The position numbers and the translations under genes were made by a program. From an uncultured Collinsella sp. (GTDB taxonomy: Bacteria; Actinomycetota; Coriobacteriia; Coriobacteriales; Coriobacteriaceae), in NCBI GenBank assembly GCA_900547025.1, contig UREZ01000009.1, positions 1 to 34,240 of the forward strand: a DNA stretch of 34,240 bases, read 5' to 3'. Below, piece by piece: positions 14,303 to 23,732 of this stretch. The notes below the pieces were generated by a model, which was not told where the DNA came from, made no database searches, and saw only the letters and a program-made list of their open reading frames with translations. The stretch's first letter is position 1. The number at the start of each line of letters is the position of its first letter.

Positions 14303-15123
14303 AGCGGGCGATCCATCCCATAAAGGCAGATATGATGCGTTTGCACAGGATGTTTCCGGCGAAGTTTGGTCTTACGCTTATGCTGGCGTTCGGCCTTCTC
14401 TTCGGCATCTTTCTAAAAAACGGAACAACGTTGCTCGCCTTTGGCAATAGCGTTTTTGGGGAGGATATTGGCTTCTGCTGGAATGTAATCGATCCTTCTG
14501 CACCCGATGAGTCCCTTGTGCGCAGTGCTTTTGCCGGCACCTCTCTGTTCGTTCCGCTCATCGTTTGCCTGGCGATTTTACAGGAGCGCGGCTATGAAGA
14601 GGGATGCCGAATTTCTTCAGCAAGAGGTCTTGCCCGCTTTAACGGGGCTCTGGCACATGTACTTTCGTTTGCTTCGATAATTGGCGCAGCATATAGCGTG
14701 CTTTGCCTTCTTCTGTTTGCAATAGCGATAACACGTGGAGGGCAAAACTATGCGCATAGCATGCTGGCTGCATTTTTGCCCGCAATGATGGTTAACGCCG
14801 TATTGGTGATATCGATTGCGCTGGAGACGGTGGCCATCTATCGGATTACAGGCAGCGCTGTATTGAGCGGGGCTGCGATAATTATTGGATTTGTCATGAG
14901 CTTGACGCTCTACGGAACTTACCTTCAGACGCCCATACCGTCCTTGCGATGGATTTTCTTTCTTCCGGGGCCGTACCTTGGAGTCGGATGTGCCCTTGGG
15001 TATAGCGATATGGGGCAGCTGACGCTTCTGGGATATGGCGCGGCAGCCAGCTGTCTATCGGTATTGATTTACGCTCTCGTGAGCTTTCGTGCTGGGGGTG
15101 TGCTCAATGGATCGTCAGACTAG
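14299..15123 (+). CDS. ABC-2 type membrane subunit 1 of the peptide operon
   Basis: The 274-residue protein has six predicted membrane segments, the first near residues 24-40 and others in the regions of 70-90, 110-140, 150-175, 185-210 and 240-265. Sequence identity to a named family is not clear, but topology and place between an ATPase and a second membrane protein fit an ABC-2 permease. The ATG overlaps the ATPase stop by 4 nt, implying translational coupling. With its partner it may export a peptide or protect the cell from it. Confidence 0.78.
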   Translation: MKRAIHPIKADMMRLHRMFPAKFGLTLMLAFGLLFGIFLKNGTTLLAFGNSVFGEDIGFCWNVIDPSAPDESLVRSAFAGTSLFVPLIVCLAILQERGYEEGCRISSARGLARFNGALAHVLSFASIIGAAYSVLCLLLFAIAITRGGQNYAHSMLAAFLPAMMVNAVLVISIALETVAIYRITGSAVLSGAAIIIGFVMSLTLYGTYLQTPIPSLRWIFFLPGPYLGVGCALGYSDMGQLTLLGYGAAASCLSVLIYALVSFRAGGVLNGSSD

Positions 15124-15925
15124 AAGATTCCTTCATTCAGAATTGAAGCATGTGAGCAAATGGACGTACGCTTTAATCCTGGTAATTTATGCGTGCATGG
15201 TAGTATTGCAGCTTAATTCTTTCCCGATGTGGTTCTGTAGCCTCCGTGAGAACAGTTTCTTGGGCTTTTTCCCAGACCCGACGCTTCTGCTGTCGGCAGA
15301 GGATGTCCTTCTATTTGGTAATGCAGAGGTTTTTCGCGGTCTGCTGTTCAACGTAGCCCCGTTGGCTCATGCATTGTTCTTTCCGTTCATCGCGGCTTGC
15401 ATTGTGCCGCGCTTTGTCAGTTCGGGCTTTATTGAGGAACCGTGGGGGTTGTCGGAGGCTCGGGGAGGGAAGCGTGTGTGCGCTATCGTTGCGCGAGTGG
15501 TGCTGTCTTCTTTTGCCCTTTTGGGCGCGTTTATCCTGTCGAGTGTCGTTTTGTACTGTCTTAACTGCGTAATCGTTTTGGATGCTCAACAGTATTTCAA
15601 CCTGCATGTATTTTGCTATCGACTTGTTCTTGCTGCCGCTGCCTGCCTTGCATACGTGGTTTCTTGCGTAATCGTTGTTTCCTATTTTGGATCCGGCTTC
15701 GGTCCGATTGGCATGCTGCTGCTTGTCAACGTCGTAGCGATCTACATACAGCTCGGGGCCATTTCCATGCTTCCGCTTCCGTCCTCGATACTCATGTGGA
15801 TTTGTGGCGTGACCCCGTTGGGGAATAGTCAAAGCATTTCGATTCTAATCGACTGCCTAATTAACGTAGCAAGCGTTTTTACCATTTGCTTTACCGTAGA
15901 CCGATTGCGGTCGAGATTTCTTTGA
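15107..15925 (+). CDS. ABC-2 type membrane subunit 2 of the peptide operon
   Basis: The 272-residue protein has six predicted membrane segments and a short basic N-terminus (MDRQTRRFLHSELK). The ATG at 15107 is preferred over a GTG six codons upstream because GGGGGTG is at the right distance. It overlaps the previous gene by 17 nt. The two permeases are the same size and in the same order, as in heterodimeric ABC-2 exporters. No enzyme motif is present. Confidence 0.76.
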   Translation: MDRQTRRFLHSELKHVSKWTYALILVIYACMVVLQLNSFPMWFCSLRENSFLGFFPDPTLLLSAEDVLLFGNAEVFRGLLFNVAPLAHALFFPFIAACIVPRFVSSGFIEEPWGLSEARGGKRVCAIVARVVLSSFALLGAFILSSVVLYCLNCVIVLDAQQYFNLHVFCYRLVLAAAACLAYVVSCVIVVSYFGSGFGPIGMLLLVNVVAIYIQLGAISMLPLPSSILMWICGVTPLGNSQSISILIDCLINVASVFTICFTVDRLRSRFL

Positions 15926-15946
15926 TTGTTTGTGAGGGATAAACAT

Positions 15947-17239
15947 ATGAGACCGTCTCAATACAACCTGATTGAAACCCGTGGCGAAAGGACGCTGGTG
16001 ATGAATGCGAAGACCGGTGCGATCCTTTCGTTAGATAAGCAGCATGCAGAAAGAATGTGCCGCATGGTATCGGGAAGCGAATGGGAGCCAGATGAATTGC
16101 GCGAAGCGTTGCTTCAAGGAGGAATGCTGTTAGAAGATGATCGTGACGAAAAGGAGGAAATGAAGGCGATAGGCCGTCTTGTTCGGTTTTCTGATCGCTC
16201 TCTCGGCATGACGATAGCCCCGACATTGGAGTGCAACTTCTGTTGCCCATACTGTTATGAAAAAGGGCAACGCAAAACGACAATGACTCCGGAGGTCGAA
16301 GACCGACTTGTTTCATTTGTGAAAGAGCGTTCACGGGGACTGAGCGAGTTTGACATCAGTTGGTATGGTGGAGAGCCGCTGCTACAAGTCGATAGAATTC
16401 AGCGACTCACAGAGCGTATAAAGGGGGTCCTTAATCCGGAGTGTTCCTATGCAGCATCCATTGTCACAAATGGGTATCTTCTGACGCCAGAAGTGGCTGC
16501 GGCTCTCGCGGCTTGTGACGTCAAGATGGCTCAGGTGACTTTGGACGGTTCTCGACAAGATCATGATTCCCGGCGAATCTTGCGGAACGGACAGCCGACA
16601 TACGATGCGATTCTAGACAACGTTTCTAAAGTCACCCATCTGTTAGATATTTCTATCAGGTGCAATGTCGATGCCCATAACATTGTCGGTGCTGGCGATT
16701 TGCTGGATGCGCTCGAGGAAAAGGGCCTTAAAAACAAGGTGGGATTCTACCTAGCGCCTGTCGACAATATCAATGATACGTGCCCAAGCGACAGTAGTTG
16801 TTTTTCGATGGAGGCATTTTCTGAGGAAGAGCTGGACTTTTATAGCCATGCCGTTGATAGGGGGTTCTACGTTGACCTGACGGTGCGCTTTAATCCGGCT
16901 ATATGTGGCGCTGTTTGTGCAGGGTCATTTGTAGTGGATCCGGAGGGCTACCTTTATAAATGTTGGGATGAAATCGGGATGCGTGAACGCTCCGTCGGCA
17001 CACTTGCCGAAGGGCCGAGGATGAATGCTCAGCTGGTCCAATGGCTAAACTATGAGCCGAGCGATCATGAGTGTGAAGAGTGTTTTGCCTATCCCTCATG
17101 CATGGGAGGCTGCCCTAATCACGCTCTTCATGGAGGGTCAAAACAGTGCGTATCTCAAAGGTATCAGGTGCGCCAACGAATGATTTTGACCGAGAAGGCT
17201 CAGCGATTGCTTTCGGAACTGGATTCAGCTCATGTTTAA
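15947..17239 (+). CDS. Radical SAM/SPASM peptide maturase
   Basis: The 430-residue protein has the radical SAM motif CNFCCPYC (Cys96, Cys100, Cys103) and the SAM-contact strand WYGGEPLL. A C-terminal SPASM region (about 315-401) is rich in Cys: CGAVCAG, YLYKC, CEECFAYPSCMGGC and Cys401, enough for two auxiliary clusters. The N-terminal 85 residues (SQYNLIE....NAKTGAILSLD) resemble the peptide-recognition part of RiPP maturases that install thioether or related crosslinks. The exact subfamily is unknown. The ATG at 15947 follows GAGGGA; an upstream TTG is less likely. The stop overlaps the next start by 8 nt. Confidence 0.9.
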   Translation: MRPSQYNLIETRGERTLVMNAKTGAILSLDKQHAERMCRMVSGSEWEPDELREALLQGGMLLEDDRDEKEEMKAIGRLVRFSDRSLGMTIAPTLECNFCCPYCYEKGQRKTTMTPEVEDRLVSFVKERSRGLSEFDISWYGGEPLLQVDRIQRLTERIKGVLNPECSYAASIVTNGYLLTPEVAAALAACDVKMAQVTLDGSRQDHDSRRILRNGQPTYDAILDNVSKVTHLLDISIRCNVDAHNIVGAGDLLDALEEKGLKNKVGFYLAPVDNINDTCPSDSSCFSMEAFSEEELDFYSHAVDRGFYVDLTVRFNPAICGAVCAGSFVVDPEGYLYKCWDEIGMRERSVGTLAEGPRMNAQLVQWLNYEPSDHECEECFAYPSCMGGCPNHALHGGSKQCVSQRYQVRQRMILTEKAQRLLSELDSAHV

Positions 17240-18851
17240 TCTCTGCGCAAGAACAATAATCAAGAATCCAAAGTATATAACCTATCTTCTAATGTGCCTG
17301 CTCTCGCTTGTGGTTGGTCTCGCAATTCCTTTTCTGACGGGGCAACTGGTCAACAACTTTGTCGGTGTCGCGCGAGATGGGGAAAGCGCAATCGCCATCG
17401 GCGCTGAGATAGCAGCGCTGGGTATTATGCGAGCCGGTTTGAATTGCGTCAGTGAGCTGGTCTATGTCGATCTGCAAACACATGTGGGATTTGCATTGAA
17501 TGAAGAGGTGATAAGTCACGTTCAAAGGCTACCACGGGCCTTCTTTTCTAATTTTGATGCCTCCTATTACAACCAACAGATTAATCATGACGCTAACGAT
17601 TTGGTGATATTTGTTATAAACGCAAGTGTCCAAAGCGTGAGCAATATAGTGACGTTGCTTGTGGTGTTTGTTGTCCTGGCGACCATAAACGGTCACCTGG
17701 CAATGCTGTGTATGGCTCTGGGCATAATAGGTGGCGCGGTCTATTCGCTTTTCAAAAAGTGTTTGTTCGCAAGAAGTTTCGAGGCTCAAGAGCAGGAGGC
17801 TCGATTCTTTTCCGATCTGGAGAAGCAGCTTAGCAACGCACAATTTATCCGCAGACATGTTCTATTCGAGCTTTTCAAGCAAAGGCTTGAGCACTCTTTT
17901 GCAGAGCTATATCGTTTCGTTTATCAGAACCAGCAAATTAATGCGACCTTTACGTTTGCCAACACTGCCGTCACATCTTTGGCACAGGGTGGAATCTTGA
18001 TCCTGGGCGCAAAGGAAGTTCTCGACGGCAATTTGCTGCCCGGCTATCTTATGACGGCGCTAAGCTATTACTCCTATTATTCTTCGGCTATTGAATTCTT
18101 CCTTGCGCTGGGCAAGGACTATCAAACGTCAAAGGTATCCTACGAGCGTTTGCGGCGCTTGCTGGACATGCCCGAGGACTCAAACGGGGACATTATCCTC
18201 GATGATGTTTACGAGGTGAACTGTTCCGAGCTGGCATATAGCTATCCGGGGTCTGTAAAGACCGCGTTCGGAGACATTCGGGCTTCTTTAGAAAAAGCAA
18301 AGGTATACGCAATCGTTGGGTCGAACGGTTCCGGTAAGAGCACGCTGCTGGATGTGATAAGCGGTTGCGATCCAGAAAACTGCAAGGGTGATATTTGGAT
18401 TAACAGCAAGCCCCTGAGCTCTCTGGACCGTTATGCGCTGCGAAAGCGCAATATCGGGATTACGGAGCAGGAGCCGCCCCTGACCGAAGGGTCGATACGG
18501 GACAATTTAACTCTTTGCTGCAGAAGCGCTGAAGAGCGTGACCTTGAGAGCCTCATTGAGAGAATGGGGCTTAAAAAGATGGTCGATTCAAGTGGTGGAC
18601 TTGATGTCGAGCTGGACGATAGGCAGAACAATATTTCAGGAGGGGAAAAACAGAAAATAGCGATTATTCGCCAGCTGCTGAAAAACCCGGACGTGATGAT
18701 GTTTGATGAGCCGACATCTGCACTTGACAGCCAAAGCAAGCAGGCGTTTATCGAAATCCTTAAGGAAAGAAAGGGGCGACATATCACGGTCATCGCTACG
18801 CACGACCCTGTGCTTATTTCGGCATGCGATGAAGTGATTGAAATTGCCTGA
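17232..18851 (+). CDS. ABC exporter with fused membrane and ATPase domains, peptide-type
   Basis: The 539-residue protein has an N-terminal exporter membrane domain (about 15-310, six segments expected) and an ATPase domain: Walker A GSNGSGKS (363-370), Q-loop Gln413, signature ISGGE (468-472), Walker B VMMFDEP and the H-loop His near residue 522. No C39 peptidase precedes it, so leader removal would need another protease. It starts inside the end of the radical SAM gene, so the two proteins are made together. Export of the modified peptide is the natural role. A long GC hairpin follows the stop. Confidence 0.9.
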   Translation: MFNLCARTIIKNPKYITYLLMCLLSLVVGLAIPFLTGQLVNNFVGVARDGESAIAIGAEIAALGIMRAGLNCVSELVYVDLQTHVGFALNEEVISHVQRLPRAFFSNFDASYYNQQINHDANDLVIFVINASVQSVSNIVTLLVVFVVLATINGHLAMLCMALGIIGGAVYSLFKKCLFARSFEAQEQEARFFSDLEKQLSNAQFIRRHVLFELFKQRLEHSFAELYRFVYQNQQINATFTFANTAVTSLAQGGILILGAKEVLDGNLLPGYLMTALSYYSYYSSAIEFFLALGKDYQTSKVSYERLRRLLDMPEDSNGDIILDDVYEVNCSELAYSYPGSVKTAFGDIRASLEKAKVYAIVGSNGSGKSTLLDVISGCDPENCKGDIWINSKPLSSLDRYALRKRNIGITEQEPPLTEGSIRDNLTLCCRSAEERDLESLIERMGLKKMVDSSGGLDVELDDRQNNISGGEKQKIAIIRQLLKNPDVMMFDEPTSALDSQSKQAFIEILKERKGRHITVIATHDPVLISACDEVIEIA

Positions 18852-18882
18852 CGGGCTAGTGGACCGCGCATATCAAATTCAG

Positions 18883-18918
18883 GGGGGGGCGGGCACCGTA
18901 GCTGGTGTCCGCCCCCCC
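18883..18918. terminator. GC-rich hairpin between convergent operons
   Basis: Arms of 15 nt (18883-18897 and 18904-18918) pair with one G-U and enclose 6 nt. No T-run follows on either strand. The position between the ABC exporter (plus) and amidotransferase (minus) stops supports termination or transcript protection. Confidence 0.65.
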
Positions 18919-18953
18919 TGGCTTAGGAGGCTTTAACCTGAGTGGTTCGCGAG

Positions 18954-19763
18954 CTAGCGGGCCTGCTTTACCTTGGCCGCTGCCTCGACAAACGACTTCC
19001 ACAGGTTAAAGTCGGTCTCGAGCGTCATCCACGTGTACTCGGGATGCCATTGCACGCCCAAGCAGAAAGGCCGGCCTTCGACTTCGATGCACTCGGGAAC
19101 GCCGTCGGTTGCCTTGGCGACCAAGCGCGTGCTTTTACCCAGACGATCGACGCAGCAGTGGTGTGCGGAGTTGGTCTGGATTAGCCTGTGCCCGCCAACC
19201 GCGCGTTCCAGCAGCGAGCCCGGCACGACCTCGACGGGGTGCACGGGATCGTTGAGCACGTGGGTGTGACGCCACTGCGTGCGACCCTCGCGCGCACCCA
19301 GGCTCGGCACGTCCATGCACAGGGTGCCGCCGGTGGCGACGTTGAGCAGCTGCGTGCCGCGGCAGGTGGTAAAGAGTGGCTTTTTGGCGCGGAGCACCTC
19401 GTTAACCAGCTTAAACTCAAAACGGTCGCGAATCTCGCAGCACAGTGTGGGGTCGTAGGGGCGCTCGTCGCCCCAGCGCTTGGGGTTGACGTCCGGGCCG
19501 CCGGGAATAGCGATGCCGTCGGCGATATCGACGTAATGACGGATAACCTCAATGTCCTCGGTGATGGACATCTGCAGCGGCAGGCCGCCGGCGGCAAGAA
19601 TGGCATCGACAAAGACACTTGCGATTTCCTCGTTGGGGGAGAGCGTCTCGCTCAAAAACGGCTTTGCCTCTTCCCAACGCGGTGCGACGAGGATGAGTGG
19701 GCGGTCGGCGGGGTCGACGTCGACATGCGGGGTGTAGGACGATGAGGTGCGGGTTCCGATCAT
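18954..19763 (-). CDS. Class-I glutamine amidotransferase, gamma-Glu-GABA hydrolase type
   Basis: The 269-residue enzyme belongs to the peptidase C26 group of gamma-glutamyl hydrolases. The nucleophile Cys134 lies in TTCRGTQ, and His240/Glu242 in the HPE motif complete the triad; PGGPDVNP forms the oxyanion region. In E. coli the PuuD enzyme of this type cleaves gamma-Glu-GABA in putrescine breakdown. Here there are no other put genes, but the gene follows the glutamate/glutamine importer on the same strand, so a glutamyl substrate is likely. It lies 87 nt after the importer ATPase gene. Confidence 0.85.
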   Translation of the reverse strand: MIGTRTSSSYTPHVDVDPADRPLILVAPRWEEAKPFLSETLSPNEEIASVFVDAILAAGGLPLQMSITEDIEVIRHYVDIADGIAIPGGPDVNPKRWGDERPYDPTLCCEIRDRFEFKLVNEVLRAKKPLFTTCRGTQLLNVATGGTLCMDVPSLGAREGRTQWRHTHVLNDPVHPVEVVPGSLLERAVGGHRLIQTNSAHHCCVDRLGKSTRLVAKATDGVPECIEVEGRPFCLGVQWHPEYTWMTLETDFNLWKSFVEAAAKVKQAR

Positions 19764-19850
19764 GGTTGCGGCTTTCGAATCCGAGTGGACATGGCACAGG
19801 GGTGGCGCGGGGCAAACGTTACTGATGAATTTGCCCGCGTGACAATTGGG

Positions 19851-20615
<765 letters not shown>

Positions 20616-20651
20616 GGTGCTCGGCTCCTTATGACTTGAAATGGTAAAGCG

Positions 20652-21485
20652 TTAGCGGATGATGGTCGCGCCGGTCTTGTGCGAAACATAGACAGCGGCC
20701 TTGTTGATCGCGACGTTGATGAGGATGTAGATGACTGCGATCACCAGGTAGACCGATACGAGGGCGTCGTAGTTGGTAATGAGCACGCGGGCGTTTTGCA
20801 TGAGGTCGGGGTAGCTCACCACGTAGGCGACGGTGGTGTCCTTGACCACGACCACAAGCTGCGAAATCAAGGACGGAATGATAAACCGAATAGCCTGCGG
20901 CAACACGATTTTAAAGGTGATTTTGGCCCTGGAGAGACCGAGTGCCTGGGCGGCCTCGACCTGACCGCGCGGCACGGCGTTGACGCCGGCACGGAAGATC
21001 TCGGCAAGTACACCGGCTGCGGCGAGCGCGACGGGAAGCGTGAGCATCCAAAACGACGGTAGCGCGATCTTGTACTGGGGCAGCACCAAAAAGAAGAAGT
21101 AGATGAACAGAAGGCTCGGTACGCCGCGGAAGAAATCGGTGAGCACGCGACAGACCAGCTGCAGCGGCTTAATGTCGCTGGTGCGGCCGAGCATAAGGGC
21201 TAAGCCCAGCACCAGCGCGATGGCGCCAGCGGTGAGTGCGACTTTAACGGTGCCCTCAAAGCCGGCAAGCAAGAACTTCCAGGTGGTGAGGTGCGTAAAG
21301 AAATACCAATAGTGGACCGAAAGCTGACCAGTCACATAAAAGCGCTGCAGCACCAGGACGACGAGCGCGGCGACGGCAACAAGCGAGATGGCGGTGCCGA
21401 TGCGAATCTTGGCGCGCATCTTGGGGCCGGGAGCCTCGTAGAGCGCATCGCGCATGGTGAGCGCAGGGGAGGAATGCTTGCTCAT
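20652..21485 (-). CDS. Amino acid ABC importer permease 2
   Basis: The 277-residue protein is a HisM/GlnP-type permease with an N-terminal hydrophobic anchor (about 30-50) and several further membrane segments. The EAA-loop region reads EAAQALGLSRAKITFKIVLPQ, the contact point for the ATPase. Its ATG overlaps the stop of the first permease by 4 nt. Confidence 0.93.
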   Translation of the reverse strand: MSKHSSPALTMRDALYEAPGPKMRAKIRIGTAISLVAVAALVVLVLQRFYVTGQLSVHYWYFFTHLTTWKFLLAGFEGTVKVALTAGAIALVLGLALMLGRTSDIKPLQLVCRVLTDFFRGVPSLLFIYFFFLVLPQYKIALPSFWMLTLPVALAAAGVLAEIFRAGVNAVPRGQVEAAQALGLSRAKITFKIVLPQAIRFIIPSLISQLVVVVKDTTVAYVVSYPDLMQNARVLITNYDALVSVYLVIAVIYILINVAINKAAVYVSHKTGATIIR

Positions 21486-22141
21486 CGGAGGATCCTCACC
21501 TTCTTATCGATATAGTTGCCAATGTGGCTTACCACAAAGGCCGTGCCCAGGTAGCCGAGCGCCGAGATAAAGAACGCGGCGACGCCGCCGAGCGAGCGCG
21601 TGTTGATGTAGCTCACCACGCCGGTGAGCTCCTGCGGTTTAAGCGGCACCTGGCTGCCGAGCGCGGTGGTGAGCATGACGGCGATAAAGAGGTTGGTCAT
21701 GGGCAATACACTTGAGCGCAGTGCCTGCGGAATCACGATCTTGGCGAGGATGCGATTAAAGCTCATGCCGAGCGAACGTGCGGCTTCGACCTGACCGACG
21801 CCGACGGTGTTGATGCCGCTCATAAAGTTTTCGGAGCCAAAGGCCGAGCCCAAAAGGACTGTGGCGACGATAACGCAGGCGCGGTAGGGCAGAACGACCT
21901 TGAGCGGCGGCAGCGCGTAGACGACGATGATGAGCAGCGCGATGCCGGGGATGTTACGGAAGACCTGGACATACAGGTCGCCAAAGACGCGCAGCGGCTT
22001 GAGCGGCGACACGCGCATCACGGTGACGGCGACGGCCAACACCATGGCGATGGCAAACGACTCAAGCGTCATACCCCAGGTTGCTAGCAGCGCGTCGATA
22101 TAGTTCTGGCCATAGAGCGACCAGAGCTCGGAGAGACTCAT
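21482..22141 (-). CDS. Amino acid ABC importer permease 1
   Basis: The 219-residue HisM/GlnP-type permease has five predicted membrane segments and the EAA-loop EAARSLGMSFNRILAKIVIPQ. GGGAGG lies just before the ATG. It pairs with the second permease to form the glutamate/glutamine-type channel. A hairpin between this gene and the binding-protein gene may reduce its expression relative to the binding protein. Confidence 0.93.
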   Translation of the reverse strand: MSLSELWSLYGQNYIDALLATWGMTLESFAIAMVLAVAVTVMRVSPLKPLRVFGDLYVQVFRNIPGIALLIIVVYALPPLKVVLPYRACVIVATVLLGSAFGSENFMSGINTVGVGQVEAARSLGMSFNRILAKIVIPQALRSSVLPMTNLFIAVMLTTALGSQVPLKPQELTGVVSYINTRSLGGVAAFFISALGYLGTAFVVSHIGNYIDKKVRILR

Positions 22142-22165
22142 GCGGACCTCCCGCCGATAAGGAAA

Positions 22166-22191
22166 GGGGCTCCCGTGTGTACGGAAGCCCC
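22166..22191 (-). terminator. Intercistronic attenuator between binding protein and permease genes
   Basis: On the minus strand an 11-bp stem (one G-U) with loop ACAC is followed by TTTCCTTAT. It lies about 88 nt after the binding-protein stop. A partial terminator here would give more binding protein than permease, a common arrangement in importers. Confidence 0.65.
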
Positions 22192-22279
22192 GACAACTCA
22201 GTGAGGAAACAGTTTACCGCAATAAAGCGGATCGTGCGTTTCCATATGGTTTCGTTGCGGCCGTTACCAGGCTCGCTGA

Positions 22280-23275
22280 CTAGGCGCCGATCTCGGGCAG
22301 CTCGGGAACATTGGTGTCGCCCGTACGGTCGCCGATGCAGATCTGCCACAGCTCAGTCCAGGTGCCATCGTCCTCAATCTTCTTAAGGAAGTCGTTGACA
22401 AAGGCGACGCCGTCGGAATCGAGCGGCAGACCGATGCCGTAGGGTTCCTTGCTGCCGAAGGGCTTGCCGGCGATCTTGTACTTGCCGGGCTCGCGGACCA
22501 GGGCGCTCTGCTGCATGTTGTTATCGATGACGTAGGCGTCAACGCGGCCCTGCTGGAGTGCCTGGCGGGCCTCCTCGTCGGTCTTGAACTCCTGCTGGCT
22601 GGCCTTGGGAGCGAGCTCCTCCAGGATGGCGGGGCCGTTGGAGCCGGACTGGACGGCGACGTTCTTGTCGGCCAGGTCGTCGACGCTCTTGATGTCGTCG
22701 TTATCGGCGAGCACCAGGATAGCCTGCTGGGTGTAGTAGTAGGGGCCGGCGAAGGAGACGAGCTTCTTGCGCTCGTCAGTGATGGTGTAGGTGGCAAAGA
22801 CAGCGTCGACCTGGCCGTTCTGCAGGACGGACTCGCGCGTGTCCGAGGTCACCTGGGTGATCTCGACCTTGTTCTCGCCCAGAATGTAGTTGGACAGGAG
22901 CTGTGCGACACCGGCGTCGAAGCCGCGGGTCTGACCGTCTTTCTCGTTGAGGAGGGAGAAGAGCGTGGAGGTCTGAACGCCACCGATCTTAAAGACGCCG
23001 GCGTCCTTGACGGCCGTCGCCCAGGTGCTGGCGGCGATGGCGTCGTCATCGGCCTTGGGGCCGTCGTTGACGAGCTTGTCGAATGCCTTAGCGTCGAGCG
23101 TGGTAGAAGCCTCGGTATCCTCGGAGCTCTTGGAGGAACCGGCGGCGGAACCCTTGTCGGCCTCGGCGCTGGTGTCGGAGCAGCCGGCAAGACCAAGGCC
23201 GGCGACGGTTGCGAAGGTAGCGGCGACAAAGCCGCGGCGGTCGAGAACGACCTGCTGGGAGAGGTTCTTGCTCAT
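22280..23275 (-). CDS. Glutamate/glutamine-type ABC importer binding lipoprotein
   Basis: The 331-residue protein has an N-terminal lipoprotein signal with twin arginines (RRGFVAATF, about 13-21) and lipobox LAGC (Cys32), followed by a Ser/Asp-rich linker. The binding domain (about 85-325) has GFDAGVAQLL and VDAVFATYTITDERKKLVSF, the pattern of GluB and GlnH proteins. The twin arginine could direct Tat export, but many such signals use Sec. AAAGGTG lies before the ATG, and a clear promoter lies upstream at 23319-23348. Confidence 0.94.
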   Translation of the reverse strand: MSKNLSQQVVLDRRGFVAATFATVAGLGLAGCSDTSAEADKGSAAGSSKSSEDTEASTTLDAKAFDKLVNDGPKADDDAIAASTWATAVKDAGVFKIGGVQTSTLFSLLNEKDGQTRGFDAGVAQLLSNYILGENKVEITQVTSDTRESVLQNGQVDAVFATYTITDERKKLVSFAGPYYYTQQAILVLADNDDIKSVDDLADKNVAVQSGSNGPAILEELAPKASQQEFKTDEEARQALQQGRVDAYVIDNNMQQSALVREPGKYKIAGKPFGSKEPYGIGLPLDSDGVAFVNDFLKKIEDDGTWTELWQICIGDRTGDTNVPELPEIGA

Positions 23276-23318
23276 GGTAGAACACCTTTCTCAATAAAAT
23301 CCCTAGCGGTTGAGTAGA

Positions 23319-23348
23319 GTTATACCCTATCGCGCTCAAATGGGTCAA
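23319..23348 (-). promoter_or_regulatory. Promoter of the amino acid importer
   Basis: On the minus strand TTGACC (23343-23348) and TATAAC (23319-23324) are separated by 18 nt. The binding-protein ATG lies 44 nt downstream of the -10 element. Upstream DNA to 23459 holds no gene. Confidence 0.75.
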
Positions 23349-23459
23349 CACGAAATAACTCAGAAACATACTTACCTTATGGGTAATTCTACCTACCAAA
23401 AAGGGACAGGCACCTTTGTGGTGGTTCTTGCAGATGTGGCGGCCCGCCTCGCTGTTTTG

Positions 23460-23675
23460 TCTCAATCTGTAACATCTGCAGCCGTTTTTGCCGAGTAACT
23501 GTTACAGATTGAGATTTTCTCTTCAGGGGGATTCGAATGTCTCGATCTGTAACATCTGGACGGACAAAAGGTCTCTATCTGTTACAGATCGAGACAAACG
23601 TCGGGGACTAAGATGTCTTGTCTCGATCTGTAACAGGTAGACGGGAATTCGGGTCCTAGATGTTACAGATTGAGA
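23460..23675. repeat. Regular array of six alternating 15-nt units (three tandem palindromes)
   Basis: The unit TCTCRATCTGTAACA occurs at 23460, 23540 and 23621, and its complement TGTTACAGATYGAGA at 23500, 23580 and 23661. Steps are 40, 40, 40, 41 and 40 bp. The units separate five spacers: three within palindromes and two between them, each 25 nt with no shared sequence. Each palindrome could form a 15-16-bp hairpin with a 25-nt loop. It lies in the 457-nt gap between the importer promoter and the DXS-like gene's terminator. The rest of the gap holds the promoter and a GGGACAGG-containing segment, but no ORF I would trust. Confidence 0.93.
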
Positions 23676-23694
23676 TAATCGCGTCGCGAAAATA

Positions 23695-23731
23695 AAAACC
23701 TCCGCAGGGGTGCTTTCCTTGCGGAGGTTTT
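23695..23731 (-). terminator. Terminator of the DXS-like gene
   Basis: On the minus strand AAAACCTCCGCAAGG pairs with CCTGCGGAGGTTTT, followed by more T residues (TTTTTATTTT). It begins one nucleotide after the stop codon. Confidence 0.9.
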
Positions 23732-23732
23732 C

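Noticed and set aside
13541..18851. Mobile element carrying the peptide operon
   Set aside because: No integrase, transposase, tRNA end or flanking direct repeat was found; composition alone suggests transfer.
23460..23675. CRISPR array
   Set aside because: The repeats are only 15 nt and alternate in orientation, the spacers are 25 nt, and no cas genes are in the window.
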